Program-made: the position numbers and the translations under genes
Source: Bradyrhizobium sp. ISRA430
GTDB taxonomy: Bacteria > Pseudomonadota > Alphaproteobacteria > Rhizobiales > Xanthobacteraceae
Length of the DNA stretch: 64,000 nt
Direction of reading: 5' to 3'
NCBI RefSeq assembly: GCF_029909975.1
Contig: NZ_CP094516.1
Coordinates: 3,286,001 to 3,350,000 of the forward strand
The notes under the pieces: generated by a model
Told to the model about the DNA's origin: nothing
The model's input: the letters and a program-made list of their open reading frames with translations, nothing else
Databases searched by the model: none
Shown: one piece after another, positions 8,930 to 16,732 of the stretch
Layout of the letters: each line of letters begins with the position of its first letter
How positions within the stretch are numbered: the first letter of the stretch is position 1

Positions 8930-8995
8930 TTAAGGGAAAGCTCAGCCAAATGTAAGGACGCGCTAAAGACCTGCTCCCCGCGCTGGCACTAGCAT
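8930..8995 (+). promoter_or_regulatory. Second direct-repeat operator array and promoter
   Basis: Repeats at 8931 (TAAGG), 8942 (TCAGC), 8953 (TAAGG) and 8964 (TAAAG), all 11 bp apart, then GCACTAGCAT at 8986, 22 bp after the last repeat start. It faces rightwards towards the small membrane-protein genes at 9106 and 9282, in the same orientation relative to them as the 4491 array is to the catalase-like gene. It also lies in the start region of the divergent regulator gene. Confidence 0.72.
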
Positions 8996-9105
8996 CGCGT
9001 GTGGTCATTTTGAGGGACGCCGGCAAGGCGCCGAACGGCCTTTCATCAAGCTGTCATTTCAGTCGGCGGGCGGTCGATGCCCGGATTTTTGGCAAGGAGT
9101 GGGCC

Positions 9106-9285
9106 ATGAGCATTTTAAAACGCCAGGCGATTCCGCCTTTCGCATTCGTTATTCGCCATTACGACATCAAGGTCATGGTGGGCGTCGCCATCCTCAGCCG
9201 TATTTTCCTGATTGCGATCTATTTTGCGTCAGTTGGCCCCGGTCTGTCCGAAGCCGACCTCTCAACCGCGATCGCGCTGCCATGA
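9106..9285 (+). CDS. Small single-pass membrane protein
   Basis: 59 aa from ATG 9106 with AAGGAG seven bases upstream, a strong start. The middle (residues about 24-44) is a clear membrane span (VMVGVAILSRIFLIAIYF), with a basic N-terminal side (KR, R, K) suggesting a cytoplasmic N-terminus. I do not recognise the family. It is the first gene after the 8930 operator array and overlaps the next gene by ATGA, so it probably forms a two-gene operon controlled by the winged-helix regulator. Confidence 0.62.
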   Translation: MSILKRQAIPPFAFVIRHYDIKVMVGVAILSRIFLIAIYFASVGPGLSEADLSTAIALP

Positions 9286-9521
9286 GCTCCGGACCCGTGG
9301 AATGGTGCATCGATATTGCGATCATTGCCGCAATCTGCATCGGGATTTTCATGGGCGCGCATGCCCGCTTCACCGCGTCCGATCACGGATTCCGGCGCGC
9401 GCCTTCCGATCGGGCCACCTGCTTTCAGCGGTCCGCGACTAACGCGGACACCGGAGCGCTCCGCAAGGCGGGCACCCTATTTGACCCGGGTGCCTTGCCG
9501 GCGCGGTTCGATCACCAATAG
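9282..9521 (+). CDS. Small membrane-anchored protein
   Basis: 79 aa. The ATG overlaps the stop of the preceding gene (ATGA at 9282-9285), so translation is probably coupled. Residues about 9-26 (CIDIAIIAAICIGIFMGA) form a membrane anchor; the rest is short, basic and likely extracytoplasmic or disordered. No family recognised. Its last 10 bases overlap the tail of the convergent gene at 9512. It may be a partner of the 59-aa protein. Confidence 0.5.
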   Translation: MSSGPVEWCIDIAIIAAICIGIFMGAHARFTASDHGFRRAPSDRATCFQRSATNADTGALRKAGTLFDPGALPARFDHQ

Positions 9522-9952
9522 GCGCGGTAATAGGGACGAGGATAGGCGCGCCAGGGCCGGGCGTAGCCGTAGTAATATGGACGGTAGGGGCGATAGCTGT
9601 AGTAGCGGCGGTAGCCGTAATAGCCGCCATAGGCCGGCGCGTAGCCATAGTAGGCCGGAGCGTAGCCATAATACGGGCCCGGATACCCGTAACCGCCGTA
9701 ATACGGACCGCCATAATAGCCGTAAGGCGCGGTGCTGGCGGCGATGGCGCCGCCGATGATGGCGCCGGCCGCGAGGCCGCCGAGGCCCCATCCCCAGCCG
9801 CCGCGCCAATACACCTGCGTGGTGTCATTGCCGGCCACGGCCTTCATGGCTGCGACATTGGTCGGCATCGGCGCCGCCGATGCCTGCTCCAACTGACCGG
9901 CGATCACCGTGACCGCCAGAGAGCCGGCAATTGCCGTTTTCCAGATACTCAT
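9512..9952 (-). CDS. Tyr/Gly-rich exported protein
   Basis: 146 aa from ATG 9952. Signal peptide at residues 1-26 ending ASA-AP. After a Gly-rich hydrophobic stretch (GLGGLAAGAIIGGAIAAS, which resembles a glycine-zipper) the last 75 residues are dominated by Tyr, Gly, Pro and Arg in imperfect YGY/YRPY repeats. Proteins of this make-up are frequent in Bradyrhizobium and are probably secreted or outer-membrane associated; no function is established. There is no membrane anchor other than the zipper region. Confidence 0.75.
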   Translation of the reverse strand: MSIWKTAIAGSLAVTVIAGQLEQASAAPMPTNVAAMKAVAGNDTTQVYWRGGWGWGLGGLAAGAIIGGAIAASTAPYGYYGGPYYGGYGYPGPYYGYAPAYYGYAPAYGGYYGYRRYYSYRPYRPYYYGYARPWRAYPRPYYRAYW

Positions 9953-10336
9953 CGTCTTAACTCCCTGTTTGACGTTTCGCTTGGAAAAGGATGACCCGCG
10001 ATGATCGGGCATCTTTGCGCTGAGTCAAAGCCTCGATTTCGCGTGCAGCGCACAAGACACCCACACTTGCCTGAATCGTGATCAGGCCTCGCCGCAGACG
10101 TCGCGCCTTTCCGAGCCTCGATCAACACCTCTGTTTCCGCGCGCGGACATGACACGGCTGCAACAGGGGGCCCGCAGCAAGAGGCCAAAGCATTAAGCTT
10201 CCCGCGCGGTCGCAACCAACGACTACCTTTCCGATTTACTATTCGTACCGCTACTATCGGTTCCAATGGCGCCGGGCCGACAGGCTCCTCGCGACAAAAG
10301 GCCTCGGCCCGCGCCAGACGTCAGTGGGAGGATGAC
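9953..10336. other. Divergent intergenic region
   Basis: Separates the Tyr/Gly-rich protein gene (leftwards) and glgC (rightwards), so both promoters should be here. I see no convincing repeat, RNA gene or operator. Local composition is less GC-rich near 10230-10260. Confidence 0.5.
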
Positions 10337-11596
10337 ATGAATGCCGTGGGAAATGAGCCGCTCGCCCGTCAGGCGCTGGCATTCGTCCTGGCCGGCGGAC
10401 GGGGAAGCCGGCTGCTAGAGTTGACCGACCGGCGCGCCAAGCCCGCGGTCTATTTCGGCGGCAAGTCGCGCATCATCGATTTCACCCTGTCGAACGCAGT
10501 GAACTCCGGCATCCGCCGCATCGCGGTCGCGACCCAGTACAAGGCGCACAGCCTGATCCGGCATTTGCAGATGGGCTGGAACTTCTTCCGCCCCGAGCGC
10601 AACGAGAGTTTTGACATCCTCCCCGCAAGCCAGCGCGTCTCGGAGACCATGTGGTATGTCGGCACGGCCGACGCGGTCTACCAGAACATCGACATCATCG
10701 AGTCGCACAACGCCCGCTTCATCGTGGTGCTGGCCGGCGATCACATCTACAAGATGGATTACGAGGTGATGCTGCGCCAGCACGTCGAGAGCGGCGCCGA
10801 CGTCACGGTCGGCTGCCTCGAAATGCCGCGCGCGGAATCTTCCGGCTTCGGCATCATGCATGTCGACGAGAACGGCTGGATCAAGTCGTTCCTCGAGAAG
10901 CCCGCCGATCCGCCACCGATGCCGGGCAAGCCGGACGTCTCGCTCGCCAGCATGGGCATCTACGTCTTCAACGCAAAATTCCTGTTCGACGAGCTCAAGC
11001 GCGACGCCGAGGATCCGAACTCGAACCACGATTTCGGCAAGGACATCATTCCCTACATCGTCAAGAACGGCCGCGCGATCGCGCATCAGTTCTCAACCTC
11101 CTGCGTCCGCTCCGGCAACGGTCGGGCCTACTGGCGCGATGCCGGTACGGTCGATGCCTATTGGGCCGCCAATATTGACCTCACCGACGTGGTGCCGGAG
11201 CTCGACCTGTTCGACCGCGCCTGGCCGATCTGGTCCTATGCCGAGATCACCCCGCCCGCCAAATTCGTCCACGACGAGGAGAGCCGGCGCGGCCAGGCCG
11301 TGAGCTCGCTGGTCTCGGGCGGTTGCATCATCTCAGGCGCGTCGCTGCGCCGCTCGCTGCTGTTCACCGGTGTGCGCGTCAATTCCTACGCCAATGTCGA
11401 GAACGCCGTTATCATGCCTTACGTGAATGTTGGCCGTGGCGCACGGCTGAAGAACGTCGTGATCGACCGCGGCGTCGAGATCCCCGAGGGGCTCGTCGTC
11501 GGCGAGGATTCGGAGTTCGACGCCAAGCGCTTCCGCACCACCGAGCAGGGCATCTCGCTCATCACCCAGCCGATGATCGACAGGCTCAATACATGA
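10337..11596 (+). CDS. glgC: Glucose-1-phosphate adenylyltransferase
   Basis: 419 aa. Makes ADP-glucose from ATP and glucose-1-phosphate, the committed step of bacterial glycogen synthesis. The nucleotide-binding signature LAGGRGSRL with downstream KPAVYFGGK is at residues about 16-41; the C-terminal part is a left-handed beta-helix (allosteric domain). The length is typical. The start ATG 10337 follows GGGAGG. Its stop overlaps the glgA start (ATGA at 11593), so the two are coupled. The substrate-binding FLEKP motif is at about residue 184-188. Confidence 0.96.
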   Translation: MNAVGNEPLARQALAFVLAGGRGSRLLELTDRRAKPAVYFGGKSRIIDFTLSNAVNSGIRRIAVATQYKAHSLIRHLQMGWNFFRPERNESFDILPASQRVSETMWYVGTADAVYQNIDIIESHNARFIVVLAGDHIYKMDYEVMLRQHVESGADVTVGCLEMPRAESSGFGIMHVDENGWIKSFLEKPADPPPMPGKPDVSLASMGIYVFNAKFLFDELKRDAEDPNSNHDFGKDIIPYIVKNGRAIAHQFSTSCVRSGNGRAYWRDAGTVDAYWAANIDLTDVVPELDLFDRAWPIWSYAEITPPAKFVHDEESRRGQAVSSLVSGGCIISGASLRRSLLFTGVRVNSYANVENAVIMPYVNVGRGARLKNVVIDRGVEIPEGLVVGEDSEFDAKRFRTTEQGISLITQPMIDRLNT

Positions 11597-13050
11597 CGCC
11601 TGTTCGCGTTCTCGCGGTCGCCTCTGAAGTCTACCCCATCGTCAAGACCGGCGGCCTCGCGGATGTCGCCGGCGCACTGCCGGTCGCGCTGAAGTCGCAT
11701 GGCGTCGAGATGCGCACGCTGATGCCGGGCTATCCCGACGTGATGCGGATGCTCACGGGCGCGGAGGAAATCCGGCGCTGGCCGGACTATTTCGGCGGAC
11801 CGGGCCGCCTGCTTGCAGCCTCCCGCGACGGGCTCGATCTGTTCGTGCTCGATGTGCCGCATCTCTACGAGCGGCCCGGTAACCCTTACGTCACGGCCGA
11901 GGGCGTCGACTGGCCGGACAACGGCGTGCGCTTCGCGGCGCTGTCGCGCATCGCCGCCGACATCGGCCACGGTCTCGTCCCGGCCTTCGTGCCCGACGTG
12001 GTGCACGCCCACGACTGGCAAGCCGGGCTCGCACCCGCCTATCTGCACTATGACAACCGGCCGCGGCCCGGCACCGTGATGACCATTCACAACATGGCCT
12101 ATCAGGGCAAGTTCGACCGCGAGCTGATCGGCGCCATCGGCCTGCCCTGGGCGTCGTTCAACGTTCACGCCGTTGAATATTTCGGCGGCATCAGCTTCCT
12201 GAAAGCCGGCCTGCAATTCGCCGATCGCATCACCACGGTGTCGCCGACCTATGCGCATGAGATCCAGAGCGACGAGGGCGGCATGGGGCTCGGCGGTCTC
12301 TTGCGCGAACGCGCAAGCGTGCTGAGCGGCGTTCTCAACGGCATCGACACCTCGGTCTGGAATCCTGAGACTGATCCGCACATCGCCTATCGCTTCAGCG
12401 CGCAGGAGCTGGCATTTCGGGCCGCGAACAAGGCCGCGCTGCAGCAGCAGTTCAATCTGGATTCCGCTGCGGAGACGCCGTTGCTCGGCGTCATCAGCCG
12501 GCTGTCATGGCAGAAGGGTCTCGATCTTCTGCTCGAGGCGATCCCGACCATCCTCGGCGAAGGCATGCAGCTTGCGTTGCTCGGCAGCGGCGACCGCGAC
12601 CTCCAGGATCGCTATCAGGCCGCCGCGCGCGCGAATCCGGGACGGATCGCGGTCGTGATCGGCTATGACGAGATCCTGGCGCATCTGATCCAGGCCGGTT
12701 CGGACGCGCTCATCGTGCCGTCACGGTTCGAGCCATGCGGCCTGACCCAGCTCTGCGCGTTGCGCTATGGCGCCGTGCCCATCGTCTCCCGTGTCGGCGG
12801 TCTTGAGGATACCATCGTCGATATCGGCGAGGCCGACGCATCCGGCCACGATGCCACCGGCTTCAAATTCGCACCCGTGACAGCGGACGCCCTCGCACGC
12901 GCGCTGCGCAAGGCCAATATCGCCTTCCATGACAAGCTGACGTGGCGACGGCTGCAACTGAGCGGCCTTTCCACCGACGTCTCATGGCGCAACCGGGCGG
13001 GCGACTATGCCGCGCTCTACCGCGATCTCATCGCCAAGCGACATCCGTGA
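11593..13050 (+). CDS. glgA: Glycogen synthase (ADP-glucose)
   Basis: 485 aa, family GT5. Extends the alpha-1,4-glucan using ADP-glucose. The N-terminal ADP-glucose-binding KTGGLADV loop is at residues 16-23, HDWQAG is near 138, and the catalytic E-X7-E region reads [11 protein letters not shown] near 375. The start is the ATG in the 4-base overlap with glgC; the frame is open further upstream within glgC but that is a shadow. The pair forms a minimal glycogen-synthesis operon; branching and debranching genes are not in the window. Confidence 0.96.
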   Translation: MTPVRVLAVASEVYPIVKTGGLADVAGALPVALKSHGVEMRTLMPGYPDVMRMLTGAEEIRRWPDYFGGPGRLLAASRDGLDLFVLDVPHLYERPGNPYVTAEGVDWPDNGVRFAALSRIAADIGHGLVPAFVPDVVHAHDWQAGLAPAYLHYDNRPRPGTVMTIHNMAYQGKFDRELIGAIGLPWASFNVHAVEYFGGISFLKAGLQFADRITTVSPTYAHEIQSDEGGMGLGGLLRERASVLSGVLNGIDTSVWNPETDPHIAYRFSAQELAFRAANKAALQQQFNLDSAAETPLLGVISRLSWQKGLDLLLEAIPTILGEGMQLALLGSGDRDLQDRYQAAARANPGRIAVVIGYDEILAHLIQAGSDALIVPSRFEPCGLTQLCALRYGAVPIVSRVGGLEDTIVDIGEADASGHDATGFKFAPVTADALARALRKANIAFHDKLTWRRLQLSGLSTDVSWRNRAGDYAALYRDLIAKRHP

Positions 13051-13102
13051 TGCATTTCAAACTGACGCATCACCACCGTCGAATCCGTGCTATAGAGCCG
13101 GC

Positions 13103-13363
13103 ATGGAACCGCTCGCCATCAAGCTGCTTGGCTTTGCCGCCGCAACCTGCACCACCGTCGCCTATGCGCCGCAATTCATCAAAGTTTGGAAGACCCGCTC
13201 GGCCCGGGACATCTCACTCGGCATGTTCCTGGTGATGGTGCTGGGCTTGGCGCTTTGGCTCGTCTACGGCCTCCTCAGCGGCGACGCCCCGCTGGTCGCC
13301 GCGAATGCCATCACCATGCTGCTCGCCGGCGGCATATTGTTCATGAAGCTGAAATACGGTTAG
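13103..13363 (+). CDS. SemiSWEET-type sugar transporter
   Basis: 86 aa, three predicted membrane spans, the size of bacterial SemiSWEETs, which dimerise to move sugars down their gradient. The PQ-loop signature is visible as AYAPQFIKVW (residues about 18-27), followed by SARDISLGMF, both typical of the family. ATG 13103 has GAGCCGGC upstream, a weak ribosome site. It lies 52 bp after glgA and may be co-transcribed, which would fit a role in sugar movement beside glycogen metabolism. Confidence 0.85.
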   Translation: MEPLAIKLLGFAAATCTTVAYAPQFIKVWKTRSARDISLGMFLVMVLGLALWLVYGLLSGDAPLVAANAITMLLAGGILFMKLKYG

Positions 13364-13381
13364 TGCGGCCTCCTCGTTGCC

Positions 13382-13489
13382 CATCCTTCGAGACGTCCGC
13401 CATAGCGGGCTCCTCAGGACGAGGTCGCGATTCGCGGCGGAATCTTAGACCCTCATGGTGAGGAGCGCCGGCGCGTCTCCGGACCATGC
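13382..13489. repeat. Dispersed intergenic repeat
   Basis: Contains CCTTCGAGACG, CTCCTCAGGACGAGG and CCCTCATGGTGAGGAGCGC followed by GCGCGTCTC, all shared with the repeats at 2687, 29545 and 56566. It occupies the gap between two convergent genes and could form the 3' hairpins of both. Confidence 0.55.
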
Positions 13490-13572
13490 TTTGCATCGCC
13501 AGGCGAACCATGAGGCCGAGGATTTTAGGACCACATGCGATAGCCTTCCCCGCAAGCGGGAGAGGGCGAAGA

Positions 13573-14367
13573 TCATCCGAACACGTACGACGCCATCGCG
13601 ACGCTTGCGACCTCGTCGAGGAGCAGACGCTGGCCGACGTCGCTGCCGGCGGCACCGGCCGCCACCATCAGCGGCAGCAAATGATCCTCGCGGGGATGGG
13701 CAAGCCGCGCACTCGGTGCGTTCTGCCAATCGACCAGCATGGCGTTGCGGCGCGCCGCATCGGGTTGGCTGATCGCATCATTCAGATAGGCTTCGAACTC
13801 GTACGAGACCGGTTTCGACTCCGGCCGCCCGAAGCCGCGCATGTTGTGATAGGTGAGCCCGCTGCCGATGATCAGAATGCCTGCGTCGCGCAGCGACGCG
13901 ATCGCCTGCCCGACCCTGACATGTTCAGCCGCGTCATAGCCGGATTTCAGCGACAACAGCACGATCGGCATATCGGCGTTCGGATACATTAAGCCGAGCG
14001 GCACGAAGGTGCCGTGATCAAAACCCTGATTGGCATCTTCGCGGCAATCGAGGCCGGCGCGCGCGAGCAACGCCTTCACCTCGGCAGCGAGCTCGGGCTG
14101 GCCAGGCGCCGGATATTTCAGATGATAGGTGTGCTCGGGGAAACCGTAATAGTCATATACCATCGGTGGATGCGCGGACGTCGACACGGTGAACGCATCG
14201 GCCTCCCAATGGCCGGTGATGACGAGCACCGCCTTCGGCCTTGCCGGCAGAAGCTGCGGCAGGTGGCCGAACACCTCGGCGGTCTTCGCATATTGCACCC
14301 GCCTGTCCTCCATGAACGGCCAGGGGCCGCCGCCATGCGACAGGAAGAAGGTCGGAAATCGCATCAT
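13573..14367 (-). CDS. DODA/LigB-type extradiol dioxygenase
   Basis: 264 aa from ATG 14367; further upstream codons read as non-protein. This is a class III (LigB superfamily) ring-opening dioxygenase of the YgiD/4,5-DOPA dioxygenase group, which cleaves catechol-like compounds with non-haem iron. Likely metal-site residues visible are His in LSHGGGPW, His in ITGHWEAD, and His in GLTYHNMRGF; NQGFDHGTF holds the conserved catalytic His. Length is normal. No ring-degradation genes are next to it, so the substrate is open. Confidence 0.87.
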   Translation of the reverse strand: MMRFPTFFLSHGGGPWPFMEDRRVQYAKTAEVFGHLPQLLPARPKAVLVITGHWEADAFTVSTSAHPPMVYDYYGFPEHTYHLKYPAPGQPELAAEVKALLARAGLDCREDANQGFDHGTFVPLGLMYPNADMPIVLLSLKSGYDAAEHVRVGQAIASLRDAGILIIGSGLTYHNMRGFGRPESKPVSYEFEAYLNDAISQPDAARRNAMLVDWQNAPSARLAHPREDHLLPLMVAAGAAGSDVGQRLLLDEVASVAMASYVFG

Positions 14368-14526
14368 GGATGTCGGCTCGTCTGTTTGGCAACATGCGCG
14401 TGCGTTTGCCGCGCCACCGGCGGGGAGCATAGGCAAACCCGTATGGTTAGCAAGTCGTTAACGATTTGCCGCCCAAAATCCGTACCGTGGCCGAAGCACT
14501 CGGCCAGAAGACAAGCAGGACGGAAG

Positions 14527-14706
14527 ATGAGGAAGTTTTCGCTGGGGGACGTCGTCAACAGTGACAAGGGCCGCCGCGGCGTGGTACGCGCAGCCTTCAA
14601 GTCGAAGGAAGGTCAGCAGTTCTATGCCGTCGAGAAAGACGGCGCGATGGACTACCTGGAGGAAGACCGCCTGACGCCGGCGCCCCGCGTCGAACTCGCG
14701 GCATAA
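14527..14706 (+). CDS. Small conserved-type hypothetical protein
   Basis: 59 aa from ATG 14527, with a GGAAG ribosome site close upstream. The sequence looks like a small SH3-like beta-barrel (SLGDVV, then RRGVVRAAF, then QQFYAVEK and a terminal DYLEEDRL), resembling proteins that regulate or bind nucleic acid, but I cannot name a family. It is convergent with the esterase gene with 22 bp between stops. Confidence 0.65.
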   Translation: MRKFSLGDVVNSDKGRRGVVRAAFKSKEGQQFYAVEKDGAMDYLEEDRLTPAPRVELAA

Positions 14707-14728
14707 CTTCAAATCTCCTCTCAAATCT

Positions 14729-16198
14729 CTATCGCGTGATCCGGTCCAGCCGCTCCTGCCAGGGATCCTCGCCGCTCGTGATGCGATCATTCGTGATCAG
14801 CAGCAGACGGTCGCGACCCGCGGCCGAATCCCAATGCGGCAGGTCCGGGCCGTTGGGATCACCGGATCTGGCGAAGTTGATCCAGTAGGCGCGCAGGCGA
14901 CGCGCGACCTCGCGGTCTTGCCGCGAGAAGATTCCCGCGCCCGGTACGCCTTCCACGCCGAAGATGAACTGCAGCTCGCGGCCGTGCCCCTCCTCGGAAC
15001 TTCCGCGCCGGGCTTTGGGAATGTAGGCGAAGCGATAGCGGAAAGTCGGCGCGCCACTCGCGGCATGCAGGCGCGACAGCAATCTCACGGGCTCGGAGTA
15101 GACCTTGTCGGTGTAGAAGCGCGCCGCGAGGTCCGGCGGCTTGGCCACATCAGGATAGAGCTTGCGCAGCTCGTCGCTGCCGGTGCCCGAGGATGCAAGC
15201 TCATCTTTCACATCGCGCTCGCTGTCGAAACGCGTCTCGTCGTCGTTCGAGCCGATGATCAGGGGAATGCGGCTTTCATGGCCGGCCGCAAACCCCGCCG
15301 CGATATCTTCCGCCGCCAGGACTCCATCGGCGATCGGCGCAAAGCCGTGCGCAGATTTTGCGAGCAGGCGTTTTGCGGCGGCAAGCAGGCGTCCGGGCTC
15401 GATCGCGCGCGGATCGGTCTCCCTGCCATCCTGCCCGAGCGCGGTAACGAACCGTCGGCCCAGGGTCTCCGCCTCCTGCTGTGAGCGCAGGCGCGCACGG
15501 CCCGGCACTGATTGAAGAATGGCTCTCTGGAACAGATCGCGCGCCTCTCTGCACAGCATCAGAAGCGCGATCGATGTCGCGCCCGCGCCGGAGCCGAACA
15601 GGGTGACGTTGGCTGGATCACCGCCGAACGCCGCGATGTTGTCGTGGACCCAATGCAGCGCCGCGATCTGGTCCATCAGTCCAAAATTGCCGGAGCCACC
15701 TTCCGACAGCGCGGGATGAGTGAGCCAGCCGAGCGCGCCGAGGCGATAATTCACGGTCACAACGATGAGCCCGGCCTGCGCGAGCCTTGCACCGTCGAAC
15801 AGCGGATCGTTGGCGGTGCCTGAGACGAACGCGCCGCCATGGATGAACACCATCACCGGCAGCGGGCCGTCGACCCCGAAGGGACGAAACACGTTGAGCG
15901 TGAGGCAATCCTCGCTCGCGCCCGGCAGCGACGGCTGCAGACAAGGCGCAGCGTAGTCGTAGGCGGTGCGCATCTCCGAGCTTTCCGCCGTTGCCTCCGG
16001 CGGACGCCAGCGCAGCGGGCCGACCGGCGGCGCGGCGTAGGCAAGTCCCTTGAAGGAGGCCACCTCGCCTTCCACGGCGCCAAGCATCTGTCCTTCGCGC
16101 GTCAGGGCAAACGGAAACTGGCCGACCGGCTGAGCCGCGGCGAGGCCGGCGCAGCACAGGATTGCGGAAGCCAGAGCGAGCGCAAGCAAGGACCGCAT
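14729..16198 (-). CDS. Type-B carboxylesterase-like protein with altered nucleophile elbow
   Basis: 489 aa, exported (signal peptide to about residue 22, AAAQP). It matches carboxylesterase type B along its length: oxyanion HGGAFVSG near 120-127, SEDCLTLNV at 95-103, acidic residue in GSNDDET, and the His of GHGRELQF. The nucleophile elbow is GSGAG at 202-206 instead of GESAG, so the catalytic serine is Gly204 (codon at 15587-15589). The same change is known in eukaryotic neuroligins, which are not enzymes. It may therefore be inactive, or Ser203 may act. It is transcribed alone. Confidence 0.85.
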   Translation of the reverse strand: MRSLLALALASAILCCAGLAAAQPVGQFPFALTREGQMLGAVEGEVASFKGLAYAAPPVGPLRWRPPEATAESSEMRTAYDYAAPCLQPSLPGASEDCLTLNVFRPFGVDGPLPVMVFIHGGAFVSGTANDPLFDGARLAQAGLIVVTVNYRLGALGWLTHPALSEGGSGNFGLMDQIAALHWVHDNIAAFGGDPANVTLFGSGAGATSIALLMLCREARDLFQRAILQSVPGRARLRSQQEAETLGRRFVTALGQDGRETDPRAIEPGRLLAAAKRLLAKSAHGFAPIADGVLAAEDIAAGFAAGHESRIPLIIGSNDDETRFDSERDVKDELASSGTGSDELRKLYPDVAKPPDLAARFYTDKVYSEPVRLLSRLHAASGAPTFRYRFAYIPKARRGSSEEGHGRELQFIFGVEGVPGAGIFSRQDREVARRLRAYWINFARSGDPNGPDLPHWDSAAGRDRLLLITNDRITSGEDPWQERLDRITR

Positions 16199-16284
16199 CT
16201 TCGGGAGATCTCGATGCGCGGAATGGTTCCCCGAGAAGTTACGTCCGCGGCGGGCAGCGAGGCAAGCCCGGCGCGATGTCGTGC

Positions 16285-16494
16285 CTAGTTGCTCTTGCCG
16301 GTGAGCTCCGCGAGTGCGCGCCGGGCGACGATGCCGAGTTCACCGAGCGTTGCGTGCCCGGATTGGGCTGCCTTGATCAGGTGCTCGGCGATGAATCTGC
16401 GACTGTCGTGATCGCCGCCATGCGGCAATTGGCGGCACGTCTCCTCCAGGACGACGTCCATATTGGCTTTGGTTCGCTCACTCAATTCTGTCAT
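16285..16494 (-). CDS. Small conserved-type hypothetical protein
   Basis: 69 aa from ATG 16494; the frame upstream is not protein-like. Mostly helical and charged, with the pattern MTELSERTKANMDVVLEE followed by CRQLPHGGDHDSRRFIAEHL. It looks like the small helical proteins common in Bradyrhizobium with no assigned role. It is convergent to nothing and lies between the esterase and the monooxygenase gene. Confidence 0.65.
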   Translation of the reverse strand: MTELSERTKANMDVVLEETCRQLPHGGDHDSRRFIAEHLIKAAQSGHATLGELGIVARRALAELTGKSN

Positions 16495-16665
16495 GGCGCT
16501 GATCAATACGCATGGGTAACGAAAAGCGCAGCATACACAGAAGCTATCCGCCTGATTAGTCCGGAAAATCACGCATATGGCGCTGTTATGCGCCGCGATG
16601 CGTGTGTCGCGACGACATTCGCGTTGCCACTGTAACGCCGCAAACGGCTACCGAAGATTGAATTT

Positions 16666-16681
16666 GTCCTGATGACAGGAC
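16666..16681. promoter_or_regulatory. Palindromic operator candidate upstream of the monooxygenase gene
   Basis: GTCCTG-ATGA-CAGGAC, two perfect 6-bp arms with a 4-bp spacer, centred about 60 bp before the monooxygenase ATG. A possible promoter overlaps it (TTGAAT at 16658, GATAGCCT near 16693). The arrangement fits a repressor such as a TetR-type protein, none of which is encoded next to it. Confidence 0.45.
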
Positions 16682-16732
16682 GGGCCTGCGGCGATAGCCT
16701 GCCGGCAAAAGAAAACGCACGGGAGGAATGCT

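Noticed and set aside
8901..8949. TTG start at 8949 for the regulator
   Set aside because: It falls inside the operator array and lacks a ribosome site; ATG 8901 has GGAGG and gives a normal winged-helix start.
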